Part shown: piece after piece, positions 1 through 7,135 of the stretch
How positions within the stretch are numbered: position 1 is the first letter of the stretch
Layout: each line of letters starts with the position of its first letter
Source: DASQZT01 sp963728965
GTDB taxonomy: Bacteria; Acidobacteriota; Terriglobia; Bryobacterales; Bryobacteraceae
Direction of reading: 5' to 3'
DNA length: 64,000 nt
NCBI GenBank assembly: GCA_963728965.1
Contig: CAVSMH010000002.1
Coordinates: 496,001-560,000, forward strand
Program-made: the position numbers and the translations under genes
The notes under the pieces: generated by a model
Told to the model about the DNA's origin: nothing
The model's database searches: none
Seen by the model: only the letters and a program-made list of their open reading frames with translations

Positions 1-1089
1 GCGCTGACTCCACACCGGCTGGCGGTCCCAGATCCAGGGCCAGGCGCGGTACACACTCAGCAGCAGGCCGTGATAGCCGCCCCAGATCACGAACGTCCAG
101 CCCGCGCCGTGCCACAACCCGCCGAGCAGCATGGTGATCATGAGGTTGCGGTAGGTCTTCCATTCCGCGCCGCGGCTTCCGCCCAGCGGGATGTAGAGAT
201 AGTCGCGCAGGCAGCGGGACAGGGAGATATGCCACCGGCGCCAGAAATCGGACGGGTTCAGGGCCTGGTAAGGCGAATTGAAGTTCTGCGGGATGTGCAT
301 CCCGAACAGGTGCCCGAGCCCGACGGCCATGTTGCTGTAGCCCGCGAAATCGAAATAGAGCTGGTAACTGTAACCCAGCATGAGCAGCCACGCCCCGCCG
401 CTGCCCAACGACGCCACGTGGTGGAACGCCGGGTCGATCACCGCGGCAATGGTATCGGCGATGAGCATTTTCTGCGCCATACCGATGGCGAAGAACGACC
501 AGCCGAGATCGAGCGCCTGCCCGCGCTCCTTGTGGTCGATGTTGTCGAGGTCTTCCTGAAGTTCGGAAAACCGCACGATGGGGCCGGCCACCAGTTGCGA
601 AAACAGCGAGACGTAGCAGGCAAACTCCCAGAAATTCCGCGTGGGAGTGATGCGCCGCCGGTAGGAATCGACGATGTAGGTGATGGTGTGGAAGGTGTAG
701 AACGAAATGCCGACCGGTAGAACGATATCCAGGGGTTCGAGCGGAGGGTGCCTGGTCCACCCTTGCAAGGCCCAGTTCATGGTGCGGATGGCCAGGCCCG
801 CGTACTTGAAAATGCCGAGCAGTGTGAGGTCCACCACGATGGGCGCGACGAGCAGCAGGCGGCGCGCCCGCGGATTCTCCCGGTAGCGCAGGAAACCCAG
901 CCCGGCGCTGTAGCTCACCACGGTGGAGAACAGCATCAACAGGCAGAATTTCGGATTCCAATACCCGTAAAACACATAGCCGGTGATGGCCAGCCAGACG
1001 TAGCGCGCGTTCTTGGTGCGCATCAGCCAGAACACGGCGTAGGTGATCGGGAGGAAGACGAAAAGGAAGATGGCGCTATTGAACAGCAT
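1..1089 (-). CDS. MBOAT-family O-acyltransferase (AlgI-like), C-terminus beyond window
   Basis: Polytopic membrane acyltransferase expected to move acyl (usually acetyl) groups across the inner membrane onto an extracellular polysaccharide. The frame runs 363 codons from the ATG at 1089 to the window edge without a stop. It begins with a hydrophobic helix (MLFNSAIFLFVFLP) and contains the MBOAT signatures FWRRWHISLSRCLRDY, DYLYIPLGG and GGLWHGAGWTFVIWGG; the WHGAGW histidine near residue 327 is the family's proposed catalytic residue. The start overlaps the last 14 bases of the upstream SGNH-like gene, so the two are translationally coupled, the usual AlgI/AlgJ-X pairing. Family assignment is firm; the modified polymer is unknown. 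Confidence 0.9.
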   Translation of the reverse strand, partial: MLFNSAIFLFVFLPITYAVFWLMRTKNARYVWLAITGYVFYGYWNPKFCLLMLFSTVVSYSAGLGFLRYRENPRARRLLLVAPIVVDLTLLGIFKYAGLAIRTMNWALQGWTRHPPLEPLDIVLPVGISFYTFHTITYIVDSYRRRITPTRNFWEFACYVSLFSQLVAGPIVRFSELQEDLDNIDHKERGQALDLGWSFFAIGMAQKMLIADTIAAVIDPAFHHVASLGSGGAWLLMLGYSYQLYFDFAGYSNMAVGLGHLFGMHIPQNFNSPYQALNPSDFWRRWHISLSRCLRDYLYIPLGGSRGAEWKTYRNLMITMLLGGLWHGAGWTFVIWGGYHGLLLSVYRAWPWIWDRQPVWSQR

Positions 1090-2362
1090 TGGTGGTTCGG
1101 TCCCGGTTCAAAATGCCATCGGTGCGCAGGCGGCCGGCCAGCGCCGCGGCCAGGATGCGGACGCCCTTGGCCGTCCAGTGGTGGTCTTCGCGATACAGGC
1201 AGGTGTCGCCGGTGGCGAGATCGCCGGCGGCATAGGGCTCGAGCACCCTTAACCCGTTCACGACGGGAATGCCGCGCGTCTCGAGCGCGCGCGCCAGGCG
1301 GTCGAGGTAGCGCGGTCCGCCGGGCGCCGCGGGATCCACCAGGTGTCCATAGAGGGTGTACTTGTTGGGAATCAGCATGACGTAGGAGCGCAGGCCGCGC
1401 TCGGCGAGCCGGCGCTGGAACTCCGTGAAGTAGGCCACCTGGCGGGCCACGAAGGCGTCCGAAGGCGGATCCTGCGCGCGCTCGACTTCCTGCTTCAGGC
1501 ACAACAGCCGGTCGCCTCGCGGGGTGCGGAACGCCGCCACGCTGTCGCGGTAGCGGTTGGGCAGGATTCGGTCGTCGGAGATCCGTTTGAAGAGCCGGAT
1601 GGACAGCACTTCAAGCGGCGAGATGTTCCACACGCCGGTCAGGTATCGCTTGACGAACTGCGCCTCGGTGCGCAGATCCCAGTAGCGGTCGTGGCCCAGC
1701 AGCGCCGTGCCGATCCGGTCGGTTTTCCACGGCGCGCCTTCCACTTCCGAAAGGCGGTGGGTAAACTGCTCCCATTCGAGCAGGACGACGACCGGGTGCT
1801 GGCCGGGAAAGCGGCCCAGCAGCCAGTCGAGCGCGCGCAGGTTTTGCGGATCCCACCAGAAGTGCCCGCCATTGTACATGCGCAGCCCGGTCTCGCGCGT
1901 CATTACGGCGGGCAAGGTCTCGGTATCGGACAGCCCGCCGCCGTAGGCAAAAGAGGCCCCGGAGAAAAGCAGCAGATCGATCTTCCCATCGGGCGGCACC
2001 CCGGGAGTCGCCCGGAATCCGAGGCGGTCGGTCGAAAAATCGATGGGCGGCCGTGTTTCCGTGGGGGGAAGATTGGCTTCCATCACGGTCTCGCCTACCC
2101 ACGGGTCGTAGTGAACGTGGGCGTTGGGAATGAACGGATGGAACTTGCCGGGACGGCGTGTGACCACGTGTTCGGGAAGGATATGCAGCCACTCGACCGG
2201 AAGAAATCGCGGAACGACATCGAGCGCCGCCCACAGGATCAGGCAGGAGGTGATCCACCGTGACAACCGGCCGTTGACCTTTTCCTGCAGCCGCGTGCCG
2301 GGCGCGCCACCGGCGTCTTTCCGCGGCGCCACAGCCGCCAAAGAGGATCTGGTTCCGCCCAT
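1076..2362 (-). CDS. AlgX/AlgJ-like SGNH hydrolase-fold O-acetylation protein
   Basis: Predicted membrane-anchored periplasmic partner of the MBOAT protein, passing acetyl groups to a polysaccharide. It is 428 residues with one N-terminal transmembrane anchor (about 36-50) and a periplasmic SGNH-fold domain. The nucleophile block is FSGASFAYGGG with Ser137; the C-terminal DHHW at 393-396 supplies the catalytic Asp/His typical of this family. The gene runs into the MBOAT start with a 14-base overlap. A later methionine could be the true start because the first 30 residues are poorly structured and basic. Donor and acceptor are inferred from family behaviour only. Confidence 0.82.
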   Translation of the reverse strand: MGGTRSSLAAVAPRKDAGGAPGTRLQEKVNGRLSRWITSCLILWAALDVVPRFLPVEWLHILPEHVVTRRPGKFHPFIPNAHVHYDPWVGETVMEANLPPTETRPPIDFSTDRLGFRATPGVPPDGKIDLLLFSGASFAYGGGLSDTETLPAVMTRETGLRMYNGGHFWWDPQNLRALDWLLGRFPGQHPVVVLLEWEQFTHRLSEVEGAPWKTDRIGTALLGHDRYWDLRTEAQFVKRYLTGVWNISPLEVLSIRLFKRISDDRILPNRYRDSVAAFRTPRGDRLLCLKQEVERAQDPPSDAFVARQVAYFTEFQRRLAERGLRSYVMLIPNKYTLYGHLVDPAAPGGPRYLDRLARALETRGIPVVNGLRVLEPYAAGDLATGDTCLYREDHHWTAKGVRILAAALAGRLRTDGILNRDRTTNAVQ

Positions 2363-2439
2363 ACGCGCGAGTGCTCCCGATAGTGTAACAGCCAGCGTGG
2401 GGCGGCTATGGACCCGGCCCGGTACGGTTGGTACGTCTG

Positions 2440-2760
2440 CTAACCGGTGTCTACCAGATCGAGCGCCGCCTGAAGCTCATTTCTGGTTTTCTGATCGCCC
2501 TTGCGGCCGGTCACTTCAATGCCCTGGCGATACGCATCGCGAGCCTCTTCCAGACGGCCCAGCCGCTCCAGGGTTTGCCCGGTGTGGAAATACGCTGCAG
2601 CGTAATCCGGATCGGTGGCCGTGAGGGTGCGGAATTCGCCCAGAGCCGCCTCCAGGTCGCCCGAGTTACGGTACTCCATGGCCAAGCCATACCGCAGAAA
2701 GCTCTCTTTGGGCTGTTGAGCCACCAGGTTCTTCAGGGCGTCGAGACGGGACGTGTCCAT
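2440..2760 (-). CDS. Small TPR-repeat protein
   Basis: A 106-residue soluble protein made almost entirely of tetratricopeptide helices: FLRYGLAMEYRNSGDLEAAL, then YAAAYFHTGQTLERLGRLEE, carrying the W/L-G-Y-A-P TPR spacing. It has no signal peptide or catalytic motif, so a protein-protein scaffold role is likely. It is divergently transcribed from the gene at 2783; the 22 bases between the two starts contain overlapping -10-like hexamers for both directions (TATAGT on the minus strand at 2775-2770). The partner is unknown. Confidence 0.75.
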   Translation of the reverse strand: MDTSRLDALKNLVAQQPKESFLRYGLAMEYRNSGDLEAALGEFRTLTATDPDYAAAYFHTGQTLERLGRLEEARDAYRQGIEVTGRKGDQKTRNELQAALDLVDTG

Positions 2761-2782
2761 GCTTGTGTTACTATACCTCGCG

Positions 2783-3223
2783 ATGTCCTGCCCTTACTTC
2801 GAGCCGCTGGAGCGTTGTCCCGGGGATGGCTTTCGGAATTCCATGCTGCCGCTCGGCGATGTGTGGGCGGGCATCTGCCGCGCCGTTCCGGGCCGTCCCT
2901 GGCGGCCCGACCGGGCCACCCTGCTCCCTCTCTGCAACCTGGGCTATGCGCGCGGCGCCTGCGGCTGTTTTCCGCCGGACGAGGGCGCCGACGCTGTGCG
3001 GTTTGCCATTCGGGGCGATGACGGCGTACGCCTCCGGCTCGATTACGTCCTGGAGCGCGATCACCATCCGTTTTTGAACGGCACCGTCGAGTATTCGCTG
3101 CCGGAAGGATCGTTCGTGGAATCGACGGCGGCCCCCGGGGTGGCCTGCCAGGCGCGCGCCTACATCCAAAGCTACCTGCGGCGCAAAATGGAAGCGTCCG
3201 GCGGCCGCGGGGCATCACAATAG
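2783..3223 (+). CDS. Conserved cysteine-rich hypothetical protein
   Basis: Not recognised. A 146-residue soluble protein (start MSCPYFEPLERC) with cysteines at 3, 12, 32, 51, 60 and 62, including a CNLGYARGACGCF block that looks like a metal or redox site. A further in-frame ATG at 2753 is open but lies inside the divergent gene, so 2783 is preferred; -10-like hexamers sit just before it. It ends 6 bases before the thioesterase start, so the two are probably co-transcribed. No signal peptide or membrane segment is seen. Confidence 0.65.
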   Translation: MSCPYFEPLERCPGDGFRNSMLPLGDVWAGICRAVPGRPWRPDRATLLPLCNLGYARGACGCFPPDEGADAVRFAIRGDDGVRLRLDYVLERDHHPFLNGTVEYSLPEGSFVESTAAPGVACQARAYIQSYLRRKMEASGGRGASQ

Positions 3224-3229
3224 ACGCAT

Positions 3230-3706
3230 ATGGAAGGAAAGCCGGTTCGGGCGTCGCTCTCCGAGTACTCCGAGATCGCCCTGCCCAACGACGCCAACGG
3301 ACTCGGAAACGTGCTCGGCGGCAAGGTGATGCACCTGGTAGATCTGGCCGGCGCCATGGCCGCCCTGCGCCACGCGCGCAACCCGGTGGTGACCGCCTCG
3401 GTGGACAGCCTCCACTTCATCCATCCCGTGCGCATCGGGCAGTTGCTGGTGCTCCGCTCCTCGGTGAACCGCGTGTTCCAAACGTCGATGGAAGTGGGCG
3501 TCCAGGTGGAGACCGAAGACCTGCTAACCGGCCGCAAACAACACACGTGCTCGGCATATCTGACGTTTGTCGCGGTAGATAGGGACGGACGGCCTACGCC
3601 GATAGCACCGGTGATTCCGGAAACCGAAGAGGAAAAGCGCCGCTATCGCGAAGCCGGCGAACGAAGGGAATATCGTCTGGCGCTACGCGACCGGCTCAAG
3701 GGTTAG
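3230..3706 (+). CDS. Acyl-CoA thioesterase, hotdog fold (YciA/BACH-like)
   Basis: Cytosolic thioesterase hydrolysing acyl-CoA to free acid and CoA. At 158 residues it has the usual single-hotdog length. The N-terminal block PNDANGLGNVLGGKVMHLVD holds the conserved Asn/Asp of this family, followed by VVTASVDSLHFIHPVRIG and a charged C-terminal helix (EEEKRRYREAGERREYRL) as in YciA-type enzymes. It lies 6 bases after the cysteine-rich gene. A CACAAT hexamer at 3216-3221 ends 8 bases before the ATG and could serve as a short-leader promoter. Chain-length preference cannot be read from sequence. Confidence 0.9.
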   Translation: MEGKPVRASLSEYSEIALPNDANGLGNVLGGKVMHLVDLAGAMAALRHARNPVVTASVDSLHFIHPVRIGQLLVLRSSVNRVFQTSMEVGVQVETEDLLTGRKQHTCSAYLTFVAVDRDGRPTPIAPVIPETEEEKRRYREAGERREYRLALRDRLKG

Positions 3707-3770
3707 TCTCGCCGGGCGGAACTCACAACGAAAGCGCCGCGAAACCAGGTGGCGCGCCTGGAAAAGGGGG

Positions 3771-4079
3771 CTAACCCTCCTTGTACATGTACTTGATGCT
3801 CGGTTTGTACAGAAGCAGATTGGGGCCTTCCGTACGGTTCACCTTGAGGCAGCACTTGTCGTACCACTCGATGGTGCCGTGCAGGGTTTCTCCGTCCCGC
3901 AATACGAACACCATGGCGGTCTTGGCCTGCATCTGCTTCACGTAGTAGAAATTCTCTGCGTTGGTCTGATCCGGTGGAACCGGCTTTTTCTGCTGCTGGG
4001 GCGCTCGCCGGGGAGGCGCGATCTGTTCTTTAATCTCATTAAGAGACGGACGAATGAGTTTGCGATTGACAGCTTCCAC
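3771..4079 (-). CDS. Hfq-like Sm-fold protein with N-terminal extension
   Basis: A 102-residue protein with a GTG start. After a roughly 38-residue Pro/Gln/Lys-rich extension it has an Hfq-type Sm domain: AENFYYVKQMQAKTAMVFVL (Sm1-like), a GETLHGTIEWYDKCCLKV middle matching the Hfq G-x-x-L-x-G-x-I-x-x-[FY]-D pattern, and a C-terminal YKPSIKYMYKEG where canonical Hfq has YKHAIS. It is probably an RNA-binding ring protein, but the proximal-face K-H pair is replaced by K-P, so uridine-end binding may be altered. A canonical hfq lies at 56206, so this is a divergent paralogue. AAGGAT before the GTG can act as ribosome-binding site. Confidence 0.72.
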   Translation of the reverse strand: MEAVNRKLIRPSLNEIKEQIAPPRRAPQQQKKPVPPDQTNAENFYYVKQMQAKTAMVFVLRDGETLHGTIEWYDKCCLKVNRTEGPNLLLYKPSIKYMYKEG

Positions 4080-4285
4080 GGGATGCCATCCTTTGGAGAA
4101 TTATGATTGGCCGCCGCTCATCACCAGGCGAGGCGGTTTTTAGTTGGATCAATAGTCCGACTTGACTCATAAATAACACAATGGCTGGGACGCCGCAACG
4201 TCAGGCGGGCGCGGGTATCCACCCCGGGTACGCCGCCGGCTGATACCGTGGCATCGCGCGAGGCTTCGCGATCCCGCAACTTTAG

Positions 4286-4291
4286 TATCAT
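4286..4291 (+). promoter_or_regulatory. -10-like hexamer TATCAT, MoxR gene
   Basis: TATCAT matches the -10 consensus at five of six positions and ends 7 bases before the ATG at 4299. That spacing would give a transcript starting at or next to the start codon. It also argues for 4299 rather than the ATG at 4290, which overlaps the hexamer. No clear -35 is visible. Confidence 0.4.
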
Positions 4292-4298
4292 GACTGTA

Positions 4299-5282
4299 AT
4301 GTCCCAGCGGGAATCAATTCTGGCCCCGCCGGCCGGATTCTCGCCGCAACTTCTCGCCAGACTGGCCGACCTGGAGGTCGCCTTGGGGTCGGCGATTCGC
4401 GGCAAACCCGAAGTCGTCCGGTTGTCGCTCGTGTGCCTGCTGGCGCGGGGCCACCTGTTGATCGAAGACGTGCCGGGTGTGGGCAAAACCACCCTGGCGC
4501 AGGCTCTGGCGCGTTCCGTGACGTGCCGCTTCCACCGGCTCCAGTTCACCAGCGACATGCTTCCCAGCGATGTTTTGGGCGTCACCATCTACAACGCTCA
4601 CTCGGAGGCTTTCGAGTTCAAGCAGGGCCCGATTTTCAGCAATTTTCTGCTGGCCGACGAGATCAACCGCACCACGCCGAAGACCCAGTCGGCGCTGCTT
4701 GAGGCGATGAACGAGAGCCAGGTGACCATCGACGGCCGGTGCCATCCGCTGCCGCGTCCGTTCATGGTGATCGCCACGCAGAACCCGGTGGAGCACCACG
4801 GCACCTATCCCTTGCCGGAATCGCAGCTCGACCGTTTTCTGATGCGGCTGCGCATCGGCTATCCCGATCTGGCCAGCGAACGCCAGATCCTGCGCAACCG
4901 CGAAGGCGCCCTCCCCGAAGCCGCACCTTCCGGCCTGGTCGCCGACGACGTGCTGCTGCTCCAGGATTCCGTGCACCGCGTGGCCGTCGAAGAAGCCCTG
5001 GTAGACTATATGCTCGCCATCGTGGAGCGGACCCGCAATCACGAATCGCTGACGTTGGGGGTGAGCCCGCGCGGGTCGCAGGCGCTGTATCGCGCGGTGC
5101 AGGCGCTGTCACTGCTCGAAGGCCGCGAATACGCCATTCCCGACGATGTGAAGCGCCTGGCCATTCCTTTGTTCGCGCACCGCGTCGTCGTGAATACGCG
5201 CACCACGCTGGTGCAGCGCCGCGCCGACGTGGGCGAGCGCATCATCGAAGAGATCCTCAGCCAGGTGGAAGTGCCCCTGTAG
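4299..5282 (+). CDS. MoxR-family AAA+ ATPase
   Basis: Cytosolic AAA+ chaperone-like ATPase, 327 residues from the chosen ATG. Walker A is EDVPGVGKTT (Lys63) and Walker B is LLADEINRTT (about 117-126), followed by PKTQSALLEAMNE and the sensor region IATQNPVEHHGTYPLPESQLDRF, diagnostic of MoxR. Members remodel or insert cofactors into partner proteins and usually sit beside DUF58 and transglutaminase genes. Here no DUF58 gene follows, but a TgpA-type transglutaminase gene starts 1.9 kb downstream, so the usual cluster appears broken by ychF and the ACT-domain gene. An upstream in-frame ATG at 4290 is possible. Confidence 0.9.
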   Translation: MSQRESILAPPAGFSPQLLARLADLEVALGSAIRGKPEVVRLSLVCLLARGHLLIEDVPGVGKTTLAQALARSVTCRFHRLQFTSDMLPSDVLGVTIYNAHSEAFEFKQGPIFSNFLLADEINRTTPKTQSALLEAMNESQVTIDGRCHPLPRPFMVIATQNPVEHHGTYPLPESQLDRFLMRLRIGYPDLASERQILRNREGALPEAAPSGLVADDVLLLQDSVHRVAVEEALVDYMLAIVERTRNHESLTLGVSPRGSQALYRAVQALSLLEGREYAIPDDVKRLAIPLFAHRVVVNTRTTLVQRRADVGERIIEEILSQVEVPL

Positions 5283-5295
5283 CCCTCCTGCTCCT

Positions 5296-6369
5296 ATGAA
5301 AACCGCCATTATCGGCCTGCCCATGGTAGGCAAAACGTCGCTGTTCACGATCCTTACCGGTGTCCACCAGGAAACCCGCATCGGCTCGACCGCCGTGCGC
5401 ACCGGCGTGGCGAAGGTGCCCGACTCGCGCCTGGAGGAACTGGCGCGCCTGTTCGAGCCGAAGAAAGTGACGCACGCCACGGTGGAATACGTCGATATGC
5501 CCGCCGTTTCCAAAGAGAGCCTCCGCGACCCTGCCTACGTCGCCAGCCTGCGCGTGGTGGATGCGTTTGCGCAGGTGCTGCGCCTTTTCGAAGACGATAC
5601 CATTCCGCACGAGAAAGGCTCCCTGGACCCGCTGCGCGATCTCGAAGATGTGGAGACGGAGCTGATCCTGAGCGACCTGGTGGTGATCGAGAAGCGTCTC
5701 GAGCGGCTCGACAAGGACCGCAAGAAGATCAAGAATCCCGAGCTCGACCGCGAGTTCGAGCTGCTCCAGAAATGCAAAGCCGCGCTCGAAGAGAACCGTC
5801 CGCTGCGGCAGCTCGATCTCGATGCCGAGGACGAGAAGCGCACTCGCGGATTCCAGTTCCTGTCGCAGAAGCCGATGCTCTACGTGCTCAACCTGGGCGA
5901 GGCGGACGCCGGCCGGCTACACGCCCGCGAGGGTGAATACCGCGATGGCCCTCTCGACGGGCGCCGCCACACCGCGGTGACGGCGGTATGCGGCAAGATC
6001 GAAGCCGAGCTTTCCGAGCTTCCGCGCGAAGAGCAGCAGGACTACCTGGCGAGCTATGGCCTCGAAGAGTCGGGCCTGGAGCGGCTCATTTCGGCCACGT
6101 ATTCCCTGCTGGGCCTGATGAGCTTCCTGACGGCCGGGGAAGACGAGGTCCGCGCCTGGACGATTCCCGTTCACAGCCCCGCCGTGAAGGCCGCCGGCGC
6201 GATCCACTCCGATTTCGAAAAGAAGTTCATCCGCGCCGAAGTGGTGAATTGGAAGGCCCTGGTGGATTTCTCCGGCTACGCCGGCGTGCGCGAAAAGGGC
6301 CTGCTGCGGCTGGAGGGCAAAGAGTACACGGTGAAGGATGGCGACGTGCTCGTCATCCGCCACGGCTAA
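5296..6369 (+). CDS. ychF: YchF/OLA1-like P-loop NTPase with TGS domain
   Basis: A 357-residue translation-factor-class NTPase related to YchF. The P-loop is GLPMVGKTS (7-15), departing from the usual PNVGKS core. The switch segment reads YVDMPAVSKES, and a long charged coiled-coil (about 120-185, LERLDKDRKKIKNPELDREF) follows, as in YchF. The C-terminus carries the TGS-type region (IHSDFEKKFIRAEVV... LEGKEYTVKDGDVLVIRHG). The guanine-specificity motif is not canonical, as expected for a family that prefers ATP. It starts 13 bases after moxR. The P-loop change and compact switch region suggest a lineage-specific version. Confidence 0.85.
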   Translation: MKTAIIGLPMVGKTSLFTILTGVHQETRIGSTAVRTGVAKVPDSRLEELARLFEPKKVTHATVEYVDMPAVSKESLRDPAYVASLRVVDAFAQVLRLFEDDTIPHEKGSLDPLRDLEDVETELILSDLVVIEKRLERLDKDRKKIKNPELDREFELLQKCKAALEENRPLRQLDLDAEDEKRTRGFQFLSQKPMLYVLNLGEADAGRLHAREGEYRDGPLDGRRHTAVTAVCGKIEAELSELPREEQQDYLASYGLEESGLERLISATYSLLGLMSFLTAGEDEVRAWTIPVHSPAVKAAGAIHSDFEKKFIRAEVVNWKALVDFSGYAGVREKGLLRLEGKEYTVKDGDVLVIRHG

Positions 6370-7034
6370 AACACTCTGCGCCGGAGCCGTTCGACTGCGA
6401 ATTTGGCCGTATCGGCTACAGCCATCACCGCCATCACGCCGGCCTGCACCGGGTCGCTCACCACGAGGTCGGCCGCGTCAGGCACGCTGCCCGCCATGTT
6501 GAGGCTCACCACCAGCAGCCCGCGCTGGCGCACCTCGCGCACGGCGGCCTCGATGTCGCCGCCCATCAGCGAGCCCGCCAGCACCAGCGCTCTCGCCCGC
6601 GGCAGCCGCGCCACGGCGCGCACCGCATCGGCCAGTTTCTGCTCCCCCACCAGCGGAATCGTGTCCACCGAAATATGTTCGCCGCGGATGTTATGCCGGT
6701 CCGCTTCGGAGACCGCTCCGATGGCTACCTGCCCCACCTGCGCCCCGCCGCCCATGATAATGATCCTCTTGCCGTAGATCTTGTCGAGGGTCTTTACCAG
6801 CTCCACCGCGCGCACAATGGACAGGGCGCGCAGGTCTTCCACGAGTGCGTCCGGCGCGGCAGACAGCACGACTTCAAAATACGTCCGCGCCTCCTCCGGA
6901 TGGTTCGCCAGAATCTCCACCGACGTGATGTCCCCCTCGTGGCGGGCGATCACTCCGGTCAACTGGTGCAGTACGCCGGTCCGCCCCACCGCGTGCACGA
7001 CCAGCCCGATCGTCTGGTTCTCCATTGTGCCCAC
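6366..7034 (-). CDS. ACT-domain protein with DUF5612-like C-terminal domain
   Basis: A 222-residue soluble protein. Residues about 5-80 form an ACT ligand-binding domain (NQTIGLVVHAVGRTGVLHQL). The C-terminal part has a Rossmann-like glycine block IIIMGGGAQVGQVAIGAV and a repeat of short beta-alpha units; I relate it tentatively to DUF5612, best known next to ACT domains in methanogens. It probably senses a small metabolite. The stop codon interlocks with the YchF stop (4-base tail-to-tail overlap), so the genes converge. Start is ATG 7034; ATG 7025 (MENQTIG) is equally plausible. Confidence 0.75.
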   Translation of the reverse strand: MGTMENQTIGLVVHAVGRTGVLHQLTGVIARHEGDITSVEILANHPEEARTYFEVVLSAAPDALVEDLRALSIVRAVELVKTLDKIYGKRIIIMGGGAQVGQVAIGAVSEADRHNIRGEHISVDTIPLVGEQKLADAVRAVARLPRARALVLAGSLMGGDIEAAVREVRQRGLLVVSLNMAGSVPDAADLVVSDPVQAGVMAVMAVADTAKFAVERLRRRVF

Positions 7035-7122
7035 CAGTGTAACAGCGGCGTCCGGGAACGCGGTGGAATCAGCGCGTTCGGGAGGCCGGCGCGAATCGAC
7101 GCGACTCGCGGACGCGTCGCGA

Positions 7123-7128
7123 TAAAAT
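7123..7128 (+). promoter_or_regulatory. -10-like hexamer TAAAAT, tgpA-like gene
   Basis: TAAAAT matches the -10 consensus at five of six positions and ends 7 bases before the ATG at 7136, predicting a leaderless or nearly leaderless transcript. There is no Shine-Dalgarno sequence at normal spacing. Confidence 0.45.
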
Positions 7129-7135
7129 AGGAACG

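Noticed and set aside
3745..3761. CCAGG-CCTGG hairpin between the convergent thioesterase and Hfq-like genes as a terminator
   Set aside because: The stem is only 5 bp and no T run follows on either strand; too weak to call.
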